A stretch of DNA of 64,000 nucleotides, taken from positions 1-64,000 of the forward strand of contig CAXAHJ010000009.1 of the NCBI GenBank assembly GCA_963968595.1, read 5' to 3'. Position numbers and translations under genes: made by a program. The stretch comes from GCA-2730975 sp937893275. GTDB taxonomy: Bacteria; Verrucomicrobiota; Verrucomicrobiia; Opitutales; Seribacteraceae. Shown here in pieces: positions 45,692 to 53,855 of the stretch. The notes beneath the pieces are model-generated. The model ran no database searches and had not been told where the DNA came from. It worked only from the letters and a program-made list of their open reading frames with translations. How positions within the stretch are numbered: position 1 is the stretch's first letter; each line of letters starts with the position of its first letter.

Positions 45692-45925
45692 TTAAGAAAT
45701 ATATTTTTCTAAAATTTGAATTTTTGCCGTTGTCAGCATCCATTGGAAACGAAATTTTGTCGAACGGACTAGCTGAAGGGGAGGCCCTGAATTGATTGAT
45801 TCAAAGAATTTTTTTGAGGCTCTGCCTTTCAGTTCGTCGTAGGCGTCATGCTAGTCGTGAAGTTCTGTCAGTAGCAGCTCGAGTCCGTTTCGGTCGACTG
45901 TATGTATTATTCTTTGGTGCGTCAT
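45692..45925 (-). pseudogene. Short coherent ORF interrupted by one amber codon
   Basis: ATG at 45925 reads MTHQRIIHTVDRNGLELLLTELHD, then TAG (probably CAG originally), then HDAYDELKGRASKKFF ... LRSTKFRFQ-type sequence, ending in a TAA at 45692-45694 (77 residues in all). The frame is otherwise uninterrupted and its composition is protein-like. I recognise no family. It lies in the decayed stretch between two sulfatase genes, and may be a remnant. Confidence 0.35.
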
Positions 45926-45952
45926 GAAATTGCCACTTTGCCTCCATTTATA

Positions 45953-47410
45953 TTACTTCGCTTTGGGTGCTCCGTTCTTCCATAGGACGATTTTGTCGAT
46001 GTCGTTTTTGGAGGCGGACCCCTTGGTGCTGCGCCCGCGCTTGACGTCTTCCTTGAGGAGCACGAGCAATTTCTTCGCCACTTCGGGCTTTTCTAGGTAC
46101 AGGTTTTTTCTTTCCCCGACATCGGTCTCCATGTCGTAGAGCTGGGCGGATGGTGATCCTTTTTGGGCCTGGTTTTCCTTGGGTGAAGACCAACCGCCGG
46201 AAGCACGGGCCAAGAGCAGTTTCCAAGGGCCTTGGCGATAGGCGAAGTGGCCGGTGATGGAGTGGTGAATCACCCCGTTGCGAGTGGAAACGATCTTTGC
46301 TCCGGACAAGGCGGGTAGGAAACTTACGCTGTCTTCTGCGCTTCTCTCGGGTAGTTTCGCGTCGACGATCTCGGACACGGTGGCGAAGAGGTCCGTTAGG
46401 CAAATCAATTGGTCTGACTGGCTTCCGGGTTTCACCTTGCCGGGCCACTTGACGATGAATGGGATGCGGTGCCCGCCGTCCCAAAGGTCCGCTTTGGATC
46501 CACGCAAGTGAGCGCTCACGACATGCCCCTGCTTGGCCAAGGCCCCAATGCCGGCCGCCTTGGAGCATCCGTTGTCGCTGGAAAAAATGAAAAGTGTGTT
46601 CTCGACCTGGCCAATCCGTTTCAGGGCCTTCTGAATCTCGCCCACGACGTTGTCCGTTTGCATCACGAAATCGCCATACTTGCCTAGCCCGCTTTTCCCC
46701 TGCCATTCGGGAGTAGGCAAAATGGGTGTGTGTGGCGACCCCAGCGGAACATAGAGAAAGAAGGGTATCTCCTTGCCTTTGCGAGACTCCACATACTTCA
46801 CAGACTCGAGGGTCAGGCGGGGAAGCATGTTGATGGGTGGGTCGTGGGCAATGACCTCGTCGTCCTCGACAACCGCCTCCATGTTGCGGGCGTGATGAAA
46901 GCCGCAAAAATAGTCGAAGCCACGATGAAGTGGACCGTCTGGGATCTTCGCCCCCACCGGCGGGCTCTTGAATTTCTTTCTCGAATACTCGTCCCCGCTC
47001 TTGGGATCGAGATATTTGAAGTCGAGGTGCCACTTGCCTATGATCGCGGTGTCGTAGCCCTGTTGCTTGAGGAAACTTGCCACGGTAGGACGTTCCTTGG
47101 CTATCAGGCAGGGGGCGAACCCTTGCACCACGCCTTGCTGAAGCCTAGTGCGCCAACTGTAGCGCCCCGTCAGCAAACCATACCGCGTGGGGGTGCATAC
47201 GGATGACCCGGAGTGGGCATCGGTGAAGATCATGCCATCCTTGGCCAGGAGATCGACGTGGGGGGTGGGAATCTTTGAGGTCTTGGGGGCGAGGCAATGA
47301 ATGTCCCCATAGCCCAAGTCATCGCAAAGAACCAATATTACGTTTGGCGTTCCCGAGACGGGGAAGCGCAAGAAAACGCATACAAGGATACAGAAAACAA
47401 TTCTTTTCAT
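45953..47410 (-). CDS. Secreted arylsulfatase
   Basis: A 485-residue sulfatase. Signal peptide MKRIVFCILVCVFLRFPVSG; ligands in LVLCDDLGYGD; formylglycine Cys C72 in SVCTPTRYGLLTGRYSWRT; FSSDNGCSKAAG for the second metal site; GPLHRGFDYFCGFHHARNME near the substrate-binding loop. It is related to the 42534-44588 enzyme in the N-terminal half but lacks its C-terminal domain. A long open frame on the same strand in another register (to about 47033) is a by-product of this gene's codon use. Confidence 0.92.
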   Translation of the reverse strand: MKRIVFCILVCVFLRFPVSGTPNVILVLCDDLGYGDIHCLAPKTSKIPTPHVDLLAKDGMIFTDAHSGSSVCTPTRYGLLTGRYSWRTRLQQGVVQGFAPCLIAKERPTVASFLKQQGYDTAIIGKWHLDFKYLDPKSGDEYSRKKFKSPPVGAKIPDGPLHRGFDYFCGFHHARNMEAVVEDDEVIAHDPPINMLPRLTLESVKYVESRKGKEIPFFLYVPLGSPHTPILPTPEWQGKSGLGKYGDFVMQTDNVVGEIQKALKRIGQVENTLFIFSSDNGCSKAAGIGALAKQGHVVSAHLRGSKADLWDGGHRIPFIVKWPGKVKPGSQSDQLICLTDLFATVSEIVDAKLPERSAEDSVSFLPALSGAKIVSTRNGVIHHSITGHFAYRQGPWKLLLARASGGWSSPKENQAQKGSPSAQLYDMETDVGERKNLYLEKPEVAKKLLVLLKEDVKRGRSTKGSASKNDIDKIVLWKNGAPKAK

Positions 47411-47497
47411 GAACTTCCGTTAGCTCCTAATGACAACTCAAACAAGAAGAATCCTTCCAAAACAATCCGCCCCTAAAGCTCAACTATTTGAAACGCC

Positions 47498-47629
47498 TCA
47501 GGTGCGGAAGGCTTGAGCTATTATTTGTAGAACCTGAGTAAAGAGCTGTTCCTGTACTGGGCTAGAGCGAATCGGCGTATCTAGGTCGATGACGCCAAGA
47601 CACTGACCGCTACGAGATTGTACGGTTGA
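47498..47629 (-). pseudogene. GAF-domain (free methionine-R-sulfoxide reductase-like) C-terminal remnant
   Basis: Directly past the TAG stop of the 47630 gene and in the same frame, the DNA reads STVQSRSGQCLGVIDLDTPI, then RSSPVQEQLFTQVLQIIAQAF and a TGA at 47498-47500. This matches the last strand and helix of fRMsr/GAF proteins (pattern ...EIVVP-x5-G-x-x-[IL]-G-V-[IL]-D-[IL]-D-[ST]-P). The preceding residues of the 47630 product, SDSDSSI, align with the C-D-x-x-S-x-[SE]-I part of that motif, so the stop interrupts a formerly continuous GAF sequence. Catalytic Cys is absent. Confidence 0.6.
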
Positions 47630-49819
47630 CTAAATAGAACTGTCAGAGTCACTGGTGTAGGTCTTTCGGAAGGAATCAAGAGACTGTTCGTACTTTAAGT
47701 CCGGTATGATCCAGAGGTTGCGAAAAGAAACGCCCGTTCCCTTGTGGTCTTGAATCATAAGAGGCCGTTTGCCGTGTTTTTTATAGGGTCCGCCAACCTC
47801 GCCATAAACCCAGGCGTCGTCGTGAATCAGTATTCCGTTGTGAAAGACCGTGACCCGCATCGGTTCCTCAACAGTTCCCTTGTCGGAGAAAACGGGAGCC
47901 TTCATAAGGATGTCGTATGCTTGCCATTCGCCGGGTTTTCGCGAGGCGTTAACCCGGGGCGGATGTTGTCCGTAAATCGAGCCGCAGGTTCCATCTGCAA
48001 AGGTCGGGTTTTGAAAACTGTTTACGACTTGAAGTTCGTATCCAGACATCAGAAGGATTCCGGAATTTCCATAAAGCTGACCTTGCCATTCCGGATTGTC
48101 CGAAGGATCGAAGCGAAATTCCAAATGAATACGGGCGTCTCCGTAGGATTGCTTGGTCAGGTTGTTTCCCTTGCCGCGGGGCATGATGCCCTTCTCGTCG
48201 AATTTCCAATCCACATTGGTCCATTGGGATGCATCCAAAGCGGTTGCGTTCTTGGGCGCGGGCAAGGTGTATTTCTCTAAAGGTAAGGGCATGACGACAG
48301 GTGGGGTGGGTCGTGCCTTGTCGTTTCGATTCCAGCTTGAACCTGCGAGCGACCAACCGACGTTCCTGCTGGTTCGGGGTTCTTTTGCAGGCCGGAGGCT
48401 GTTTAAGGTGTAATAGATGGTCGAGTAATCGAGGAGTTTTGCCTCGGTGTTCTTTTGTTCGGCAAATTCGATTGCATAGACTTTTCCAGGTTGTAACGGA
48501 ACGTCGAAAGTTACGGTTTTGCGATCCTTGGAGAGTTGATAGTTTTTGGCCTTCAATTCCTTTGGGTCAATGGGTGGGGAACCGTAGGTACTGTAATAAT
48601 GATAGCTCCAACTGGTAATCTTGGGGGTTGTTTTCCGGCCAATTCGCTGGGTGAACTTCACCTCGAAACCGGTCTTGGTCAAACTTGCCGAGTGAATGGC
48701 AAAGGGAGTGGTTTTCCCGTCCCATTCGACATATTGTATCGCAGTTCTCTTTCCGCCCTTGCTGAACCAACCTCTCCCGACTTGGGCGGACCAGAGTCGT
48801 CCTTTGCCATCGAAGGACATTTTTACGGGGCCGGAATCCAGTCCACGCAGGAAATCGACGCACCAACCTTGGTATTCTCCGTTCACTTTCTCGACCCCGG
48901 ATCGGAAGTAGTTGGATTGACGTTGGTCGCCAATGAACATTTGTCCTTCGAAGGAGCCGAATTTTCCTTCCGTGGTATCCCAAATGGGACTGCCCGGGGA
49001 ATTGGCGATCGTTTCGCGGATCAACCAGACCGCCGGAGGGGTACGGATTTTTTCGAAGTCTTTGGCGGAGAGGGAAAGCACTTTGTCCTTACTGAAATCG
49101 GGACGAGCGGGGAGTGAGGCGGGATGTCCGTAGAAATTTCCCTCACGTACGTGGTAGAGGGCGCAATCCGCGACCCAGTCACCCTGGTTGTCCGTTATGA
49201 AAAGCTCGTCCTGAGGGCTCATGCCGATTCCGCAGGGTGAGCGAAAGCCACTGGCAAGTGGTTGGAAATGCCCTTTTCTGTCGGACCGGTAGACCCATCC
49301 TCGCCAAGGGGCGTTATAGGACATGTTTCCACCACCTTTCCCAAATGGTTTTCCGTCCGGTACGGTAAATTCTCCGCGTGCCGCTAGGTTAAGGGAGGCA
49401 TATTTTCGGCCTAAAGAATCAACCACCGGACCGTAGTGATATTCATGGTATTCACCGGATATTCCAAACGCATCGCTTATGCACTCGTAACGGTCGCATA
49501 CGCCATCCTTGTTCAGGTCAACCAAACGGGTAAGTTCAGGTTTCTGGGCAACGTAATAGACTTCCTCCTTTGGATCGTAATGGATGCCATTGGGCTCCAT
49601 TAGGTTTTCAGCAAACTTTGTCCATGTCTCTCCCTTCCGTTCCCAGACCTCGCCTTCCCATGTGCAAATTGCAAGGGTGCCGTCTGGTTTGTGACATAAT
49701 CCAAGTACGGAAACCGAACCGCGGGGAAGGGGGATGGATTGAATCTTATATCCGTCGGGAATTTGAGCATTTAAAATCGAGAAACCGAAGGAAAAAAGGA
49801 GAATGGGAAATCTTTTCAT
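47630..49819 (-). CDS. Secreted beta-propeller / DUF1080 protein
   Basis: About 729 residues from the ATG at 49819 (signal MKRFPILLFSFGFSILNA). The first part is a propeller dehydrogenase-like region (SVLGLCHKPDGTLAICTWEGE, GFRSPCGIGMSPQDELFITDNQGDWV), then an immunoglobulin-like linker, and a C-terminal DUF1080 domain (DARIHLEFRFDPSDNPEW, GNSGILLMSGYELQVVNSF, EWQAYDILMKAP). The upstream gene, 19 bases away, encodes a separate cytochrome, so this pair corresponds to the fused 18157-20877 protein. The last about eight residues (SDSDSSI) appear to come from a neighbouring GAF remnant. A start 33 codons upstream exists but lacks a signal peptide and overlaps the cytochrome gene. Confidence 0.83.
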   Translation of the reverse strand: MKRFPILLFSFGFSILNAQIPDGYKIQSIPLPRGSVSVLGLCHKPDGTLAICTWEGEVWERKGETWTKFAENLMEPNGIHYDPKEEVYYVAQKPELTRLVDLNKDGVCDRYECISDAFGISGEYHEYHYGPVVDSLGRKYASLNLAARGEFTVPDGKPFGKGGGNMSYNAPWRGWVYRSDRKGHFQPLASGFRSPCGIGMSPQDELFITDNQGDWVADCALYHVREGNFYGHPASLPARPDFSKDKVLSLSAKDFEKIRTPPAVWLIRETIANSPGSPIWDTTEGKFGSFEGQMFIGDQRQSNYFRSGVEKVNGEYQGWCVDFLRGLDSGPVKMSFDGKGRLWSAQVGRGWFSKGGKRTAIQYVEWDGKTTPFAIHSASLTKTGFEVKFTQRIGRKTTPKITSWSYHYYSTYGSPPIDPKELKAKNYQLSKDRKTVTFDVPLQPGKVYAIEFAEQKNTEAKLLDYSTIYYTLNSLRPAKEPRTSRNVGWSLAGSSWNRNDKARPTPPVVMPLPLEKYTLPAPKNATALDASQWTNVDWKFDEKGIMPRGKGNNLTKQSYGDARIHLEFRFDPSDNPEWQGQLYGNSGILLMSGYELQVVNSFQNPTFADGTCGSIYGQHPPRVNASRKPGEWQAYDILMKAPVFSDKGTVEEPMRVTVFHNGILIHDDAWVYGEVGGPYKKHGKRPLMIQDHKGTGVSFRNLWIIPDLKYEQSLDSFRKTYTSDSDSSI

Positions 49820-49838
49820 ATATTGTTTTATAACTAAA

Positions 49839-50963
49839 TCAGAAAGAGAGTTTGTAAGAATTTTCACCTTCGGGGCTGACCCTAAAGCTCTTTGGCGTCC
49901 CATCCACGAGAGTTGCAATTTTCACGGAATCCCCCTCGGTTTCATAATGTAACAGATTGAACCGCTTACCTTCCAATACCGTCTTTGCGATATTTTGTAA
50001 TTCCTTCCCTTTTACTTCGGACTGTTTTTGACTTCGGCTGTCAAGGGACGGGGTTTGGTTGACAAAAGCGGACTCCCAACCCTTGACTATCTTTCCGCTG
50101 GTCGAATCGTAAGCCAGAAGAACCTTGTTTGGCAAAAGCAACAACAGGGTTCTGGGAGGCAAGCCTTCTATCCATTTGCGAATCACTTTTGCACTTTCGC
50201 CGGAGTGAACGACTTTGGGAACGCTGCCCTCCAAACTTTTGCCGGTTAGCATCCAATGTCCGCCGTTAAGTTTTTGTAACCTGACCCCGAATCTCATCGA
50301 ATGCGCAGTCGGTTCCTCGTGCAGAATTTCCAAGTCGTGGGTTCCAGAAGACAATTCGAATTCTTTGTCAAAGTGAGTGTTTTTTGGCTTCTTGTAATTG
50401 CTGTAATGAACTTCCTTTCCATTTACCCAAATTGAAGTTCGCCCTTTGCCGTTAATATTCAACCGGTACTTGCCAGCTGATTTTATCAACAGTTTGGACT
50501 GACCGCGCAGAACCCCGTCGAACATCCTTTCCACATAGTAAAAGTTTTCGGGTAATTTCTTTTGGGAGGTTGATTCAATGGAATCAAAAAGGTCAGGGTG
50601 CAGTCTTTTGCCTTTGAAATGGTCTCTGGGGTAGGTGGAGCGTAGAGTCTCTCGGTTACCCTCTTGTTTGCCTACAATGAAGTCCGCAAGAGAACGGAGA
50701 TCTTTTTCTGGATAGACTAATTCATAGGCTATCATTTCAGTCCCGGTTATTCCCTTGGCGATGCTTCGATAGATCGCATCGTAAGAATCTCCGTTTTTCC
50801 AATACGAATCAATCAAGCTTGGCCCGATTCCTCCATCCAGATTGACCCCGTGACAATTGAAGCACAGTTGCTTGTAAATAACCCCTCCACGTTCGATCTC
50901 GGAGAAAGCGGGCGTGGTCAGAGCGAGCAGGAAAGAAAGCAAAGAAGGTTTGAATGCTTGCAT
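49839..50963 (-). CDS. Secreted cytochrome c with C-terminal PA14-like domain
   Basis: A 374-residue exported protein with signal peptide MQAFKPSLLSFLLALTTPAFS and a c-type heme domain with CFNCH at 34-38 and a distal-type DLRSLADFIVG helix near 97-107. The region about 130-240 (FYYVERMFDGVLRG, YRLNINGKGRTSIWVNGKEVHY, ELSSGTHDLEILHEEPTAHSM) resembles a PA14-like sandwich. It likely hands electrons from the downstream propeller protein to the respiratory chain. First gene of the two-gene unit with 47630-49819. Confidence 0.82.
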   Translation of the reverse strand: MQAFKPSLLSFLLALTTPAFSEIERGGVIYKQLCFNCHGVNLDGGIGPSLIDSYWKNGDSYDAIYRSIAKGITGTEMIAYELVYPEKDLRSLADFIVGKQEGNRETLRSTYPRDHFKGKRLHPDLFDSIESTSQKKLPENFYYVERMFDGVLRGQSKLLIKSAGKYRLNINGKGRTSIWVNGKEVHYSNYKKPKNTHFDKEFELSSGTHDLEILHEEPTAHSMRFGVRLQKLNGGHWMLTGKSLEGSVPKVVHSGESAKVIRKWIEGLPPRTLLLLLPNKVLLAYDSTSGKIVKGWESAFVNQTPSLDSRSQKQSEVKGKELQNIAKTVLEGKRFNLLHYETEGDSVKIATLVDGTPKSFRVSPEGENSYKLSF

Positions 50964-51121
50964 GGGCGAAGGGTGGAGATAATAGGTTCTAGGTGGGTGG
51001 AATTAAAGGATTGAGAGGATGGGATTCCAAGAGTGCTGCAACAACCTCAATACTATTTGCTGTTTGGATAATGTCGAACCTGGAGTGGGATCGTTGGCTT
51101 TGTCTCTTTTTGAGTTTATCT

Positions 51122-52150
51122 TCAGTCGGTTGCGGGAAAAAAGTGCATCCAGGTGGTTGTATGATCATGTCTGGTTCCGTTTCTTTCCCTTGTGCAAAAG
51201 CGGGCGATCAAATCCATTTCTTCGGCCTTTCGCATGCCCTCTTCGGGACCAAGGATCATCAAGGCGGTCGCAAGGGCATCGGCGTCGCGGGCGGTTGGAG
51301 CGAGGACGTTGACTGCAACGAGATTATGCTCGATCGGTCGACCGGTTCTTGGATCGATCAGGTGGGAAGCAGGTTTGACCGAATCAGGGTTTGGCTTCGT
51401 TTGCCGGTAGGTTCCGGAGGTGGCAACGGAATAGTCGAGAAGGTTGACTGTGGACAATCCGTTCGATTTGCCTTCGGACCCATCCTCCAAGCCAATGGCC
51501 CATCCTTCCCCGGACTTTCCCTTCCCGCAGGCTCTGATCTCCCCTCCGATTTCGACGAGGTAATTGCTCAGTTCCCTGCGATCGAGCACTTCGCAAACCT
51601 GGTCTATTATGTCTCCCTTGGCCGAAGCCGAGAGATCGATTTGGAGTGCGGGATGTTTCTTGCGAACCATGAAGCCGTTGAGGAGTTCTAGTTGATTCAT
51701 CCCTGTAACCTGCATGGTTTCGTCGATCTCCTTTTGCTGCGGAATGCTCAACCTGTTTGTCGAAACCGGACCGAATCCCCAGAGGTTGACGAGCGGGGCA
51801 ATTGTGGGATCGAAAGCACCGCTGGTTTGTTCGTATGTCCACTTTGCGTGCGTGAGCAATTCATGGAGGAGCGGAGAAATGGAAACAGGCTCGGAAGAAA
51901 GAGTGGCGTTTAGTTGGTAAAGTTCGGCATCGGGGCGCCAGTGGGAAAGGATTCGTTCGGCTCCTTCAATCTTTGCCGCAAGGTCAGTTCGAAGTTTGCT
52001 CTCATCGATGGGTTGGTAACTCAAAACCTTTACGGTCCAAGTCGTGCCGAGCGCCTTCCCCGTCAGGCTGTACGGCTTCAATGTCCGTTCAGAATCGTCT
52101 TGGCACCCAAGGAGCAGTGCGAAGGCAAGAATCAAAAGGGAGCGCGTCAT
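51122..52150 (-). CDS. apbE: ApbE-family FAD:protein FMN transferase, lipoprotein
   Basis: A 342-residue lipoprotein (lipobox ALLLGC, C16) of the ApbE flavin transferase family, which moves FMN from FAD onto a Thr of a target protein outside the cytoplasm. Family motifs: ALGTTWTVKV, ERILSHWRPDAELYQLN, SGAFDPTIAPLVNLWGFG, IDLSASAKGDIID (the D-x-x-x-x-A-K-G-x-x-[VI]-D site), SGTYRQ, HLIDPRTGRPI and DADALATALMILG. It lies 6 bases downstream of a gene whose product carries two S-G-A-T flavinylation motifs, which is almost certainly its target. Confidence 0.93.
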   Translation of the reverse strand: MTRSLLILAFALLLGCQDDSERTLKPYSLTGKALGTTWTVKVLSYQPIDESKLRTDLAAKIEGAERILSHWRPDAELYQLNATLSSEPVSISPLLHELLTHAKWTYEQTSGAFDPTIAPLVNLWGFGPVSTNRLSIPQQKEIDETMQVTGMNQLELLNGFMVRKKHPALQIDLSASAKGDIIDQVCEVLDRRELSNYLVEIGGEIRACGKGKSGEGWAIGLEDGSEGKSNGLSTVNLLDYSVATSGTYRQTKPNPDSVKPASHLIDPRTGRPIEHNLVAVNVLAPTARDADALATALMILGPEEGMRKAEEMDLIARFCTRERNGTRHDHTTTWMHFFPATD

Positions 52151-52156
52151 TTTTCG

Positions 52157-53833
52157 TCAAAAGAAAAAATAAAGAAGCAAGGTCAACCCGAGGAGGGTAA
52201 AGCTCAGGTAATCTCTTTTGTTCCACCCATCTCCTCCTTTTTTGAATTCGAAAAGCTTGAGAACCGCTCCAGTCGGACATCCATAACGGCAATAAGCCAT
52301 GGGGACAAAGGCGGATGCGATCAGGCTCACCAGTGCGATGGCAATGGTAATTCCTCCTGCAACCTCCCAGACATAGGCATCAAATGGTTCGAGGATGGCC
52401 ACAGTGTGAGTGGCACCGGTAAAGGCCAGAAACACAACCAAGGCAAGTAAGCCGGCCGGTAGGAGTTGAAGGACACTATCCAACTTTTTCGGCAAGCGAA
52501 GGGGTATCTTTTTCAGCTTTCTCATCCATTGCTGGGCGGCTCCATGGGGACAGAGTTGATGGCAGTAGAAGGCCTTTCCAGTAGCCATCGGTACGAGCAA
52601 TGCAGCGAGACTGAGTAAGGCGAGGATGGGAGCCCGTTCCCAGGGTACGCCACTTTGAGCCCACCCCGCAAAAAGAGCTTGAGAGAGTATGTCTCCATTG
52701 ACCAACCCCAGATAGCAGACCAGTAAAACTTGCAGTGAAATGCGAAAGAATTTGGTTTTGCCCCGTTTCGTGAAGGCAACGAAACCAGCCAGTAAAATGA
52801 CGGAAAGTGAACCATAATCCCTGGCTTTCCACATAAGAAGAGGCTTTTTGGCTTCGAGGGATCGAAGTCTTTCTTGTTCCAAACTCGAGGCGGTTTTGAC
52901 TATGCCTTTGGCCATGGCCATGCTCGTCATGGTGGCTCCGGAAACCCCTTCGACCTCTTCTTCGGTCAGGTTCATGTCGGCAAGCTTGGGAATGGATCTG
53001 CCAGTAAAAAGAGACGCGAAGTAGGCATCGTCATTGGGGTAGTCCGCATACGGCTGGTTCTCGAAACTCGACCGGATCGCCATTGCCTTCAAGGTTCCGT
53101 TTGTTTCGAGAATGAGGAGGCTGTCGACGGGGCCCTGGTAGCCAATGATCTGATCGGCATGGGGTGAGCTTCTGCCCACTTGTCCGAGCTTAGACCCATT
53201 GGCATCCAAAATATCCAAGAGGGAAGGGTGGGTAGCCGAGGGGATCAATTCGGAAGCGGATGGGAAATGATCGGCGACTTCTTCGATCCGAATGGGGTTG
53301 GGAAACCGGCTTGCCTGCTTTTCCCCACCGAAGCGCATCGATATGGCATCGACAATGGCCATGCTGGTTAAGGTCGCGCCGGAGACGGCTTCGACATTAT
53401 TGAGGTGGGAGAGTTCTTTTCGGGTCTTTCCTACGAACTGTTTGAAGAAATCAGGTTCTTCGAGTATGGCATCCACATGGTCAAGGGTATCGCCACTTGA
53501 ACGGATGGAAACCGAGGACACTTTTTGAGTCCCGTCCCAAATAACTAGGAGGTTGGTCGACCCCGAGAACCCGATCGCGGAGTCCCCGGCGGGCGAAGTT
53601 TGGGTAACCAATCCCAATGATTTTTCATTTGAGTCCCGTGCTTGAAGTTCGGACGGTTTGTCCGAGCCGGCTTGTAGAGATGAAGCCTGGGGCAGGATTT
53701 TCCTGACTTCCTCCAGACCGATCGGTTGACCCTTTTCCTTTAAATCGGCCAAGAAATCCTGATGGGATTGATGAATCAAACCCACGATGAGCACGAGGGA
53801 GGTGAAACGGCAAAAGTGACGGATGCGTCTCAC
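52157..53833 (-). CDS. Double FMN-binding, NosR-like membrane electron-transfer protein
   Basis: A 558-residue membrane protein. After an N-terminal helix, two FMN-binding domains follow, each with a flavinylation site: SGATLT at 151-156 (target T154) and SGATMT at 298-303 (target T301). The C-terminal part (about 335-558) has several membrane helices carrying the two C-x3-C-P motifs of NosR/NapH-like proteins: FYCHQLCPHGAAQQW and CRYGCPTGAVLKLF. It should carry electrons across the membrane to or from the periplasm. Two FMN domains on one NosR-like core is an unusual arrangement. It is adjacent to apbE, which would flavinylate it. Confidence 0.9.
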   Translation of the reverse strand: MRRIRHFCRFTSLVLIVGLIHQSHQDFLADLKEKGQPIGLEEVRKILPQASSLQAGSDKPSELQARDSNEKSLGLVTQTSPAGDSAIGFSGSTNLLVIWDGTQKVSSVSIRSSGDTLDHVDAILEEPDFFKQFVGKTRKELSHLNNVEAVSGATLTSMAIVDAISMRFGGEKQASRFPNPIRIEEVADHFPSASELIPSATHPSLLDILDANGSKLGQVGRSSPHADQIIGYQGPVDSLLILETNGTLKAMAIRSSFENQPYADYPNDDAYFASLFTGRSIPKLADMNLTEEEVEGVSGATMTSMAMAKGIVKTASSLEQERLRSLEAKKPLLMWKARDYGSLSVILLAGFVAFTKRGKTKFFRISLQVLLVCYLGLVNGDILSQALFAGWAQSGVPWERAPILALLSLAALLVPMATGKAFYCHQLCPHGAAQQWMRKLKKIPLRLPKKLDSVLQLLPAGLLALVVFLAFTGATHTVAILEPFDAYVWEVAGGITIAIALVSLIASAFVPMAYCRYGCPTGAVLKLFEFKKGGDGWNKRDYLSFTLLGLTLLLYFFF

Positions 53834-53855
53834 CTATGCCAGACTTGCGGATGCG

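Noticed and set aside
45948..47033. 361-residue open frame on the minus strand inside the 45953-47410 sulfatase
   Set aside because: It reads Arg/Pro-rich, low-complexity sequence in another register; the sulfatase frame has all family motifs.
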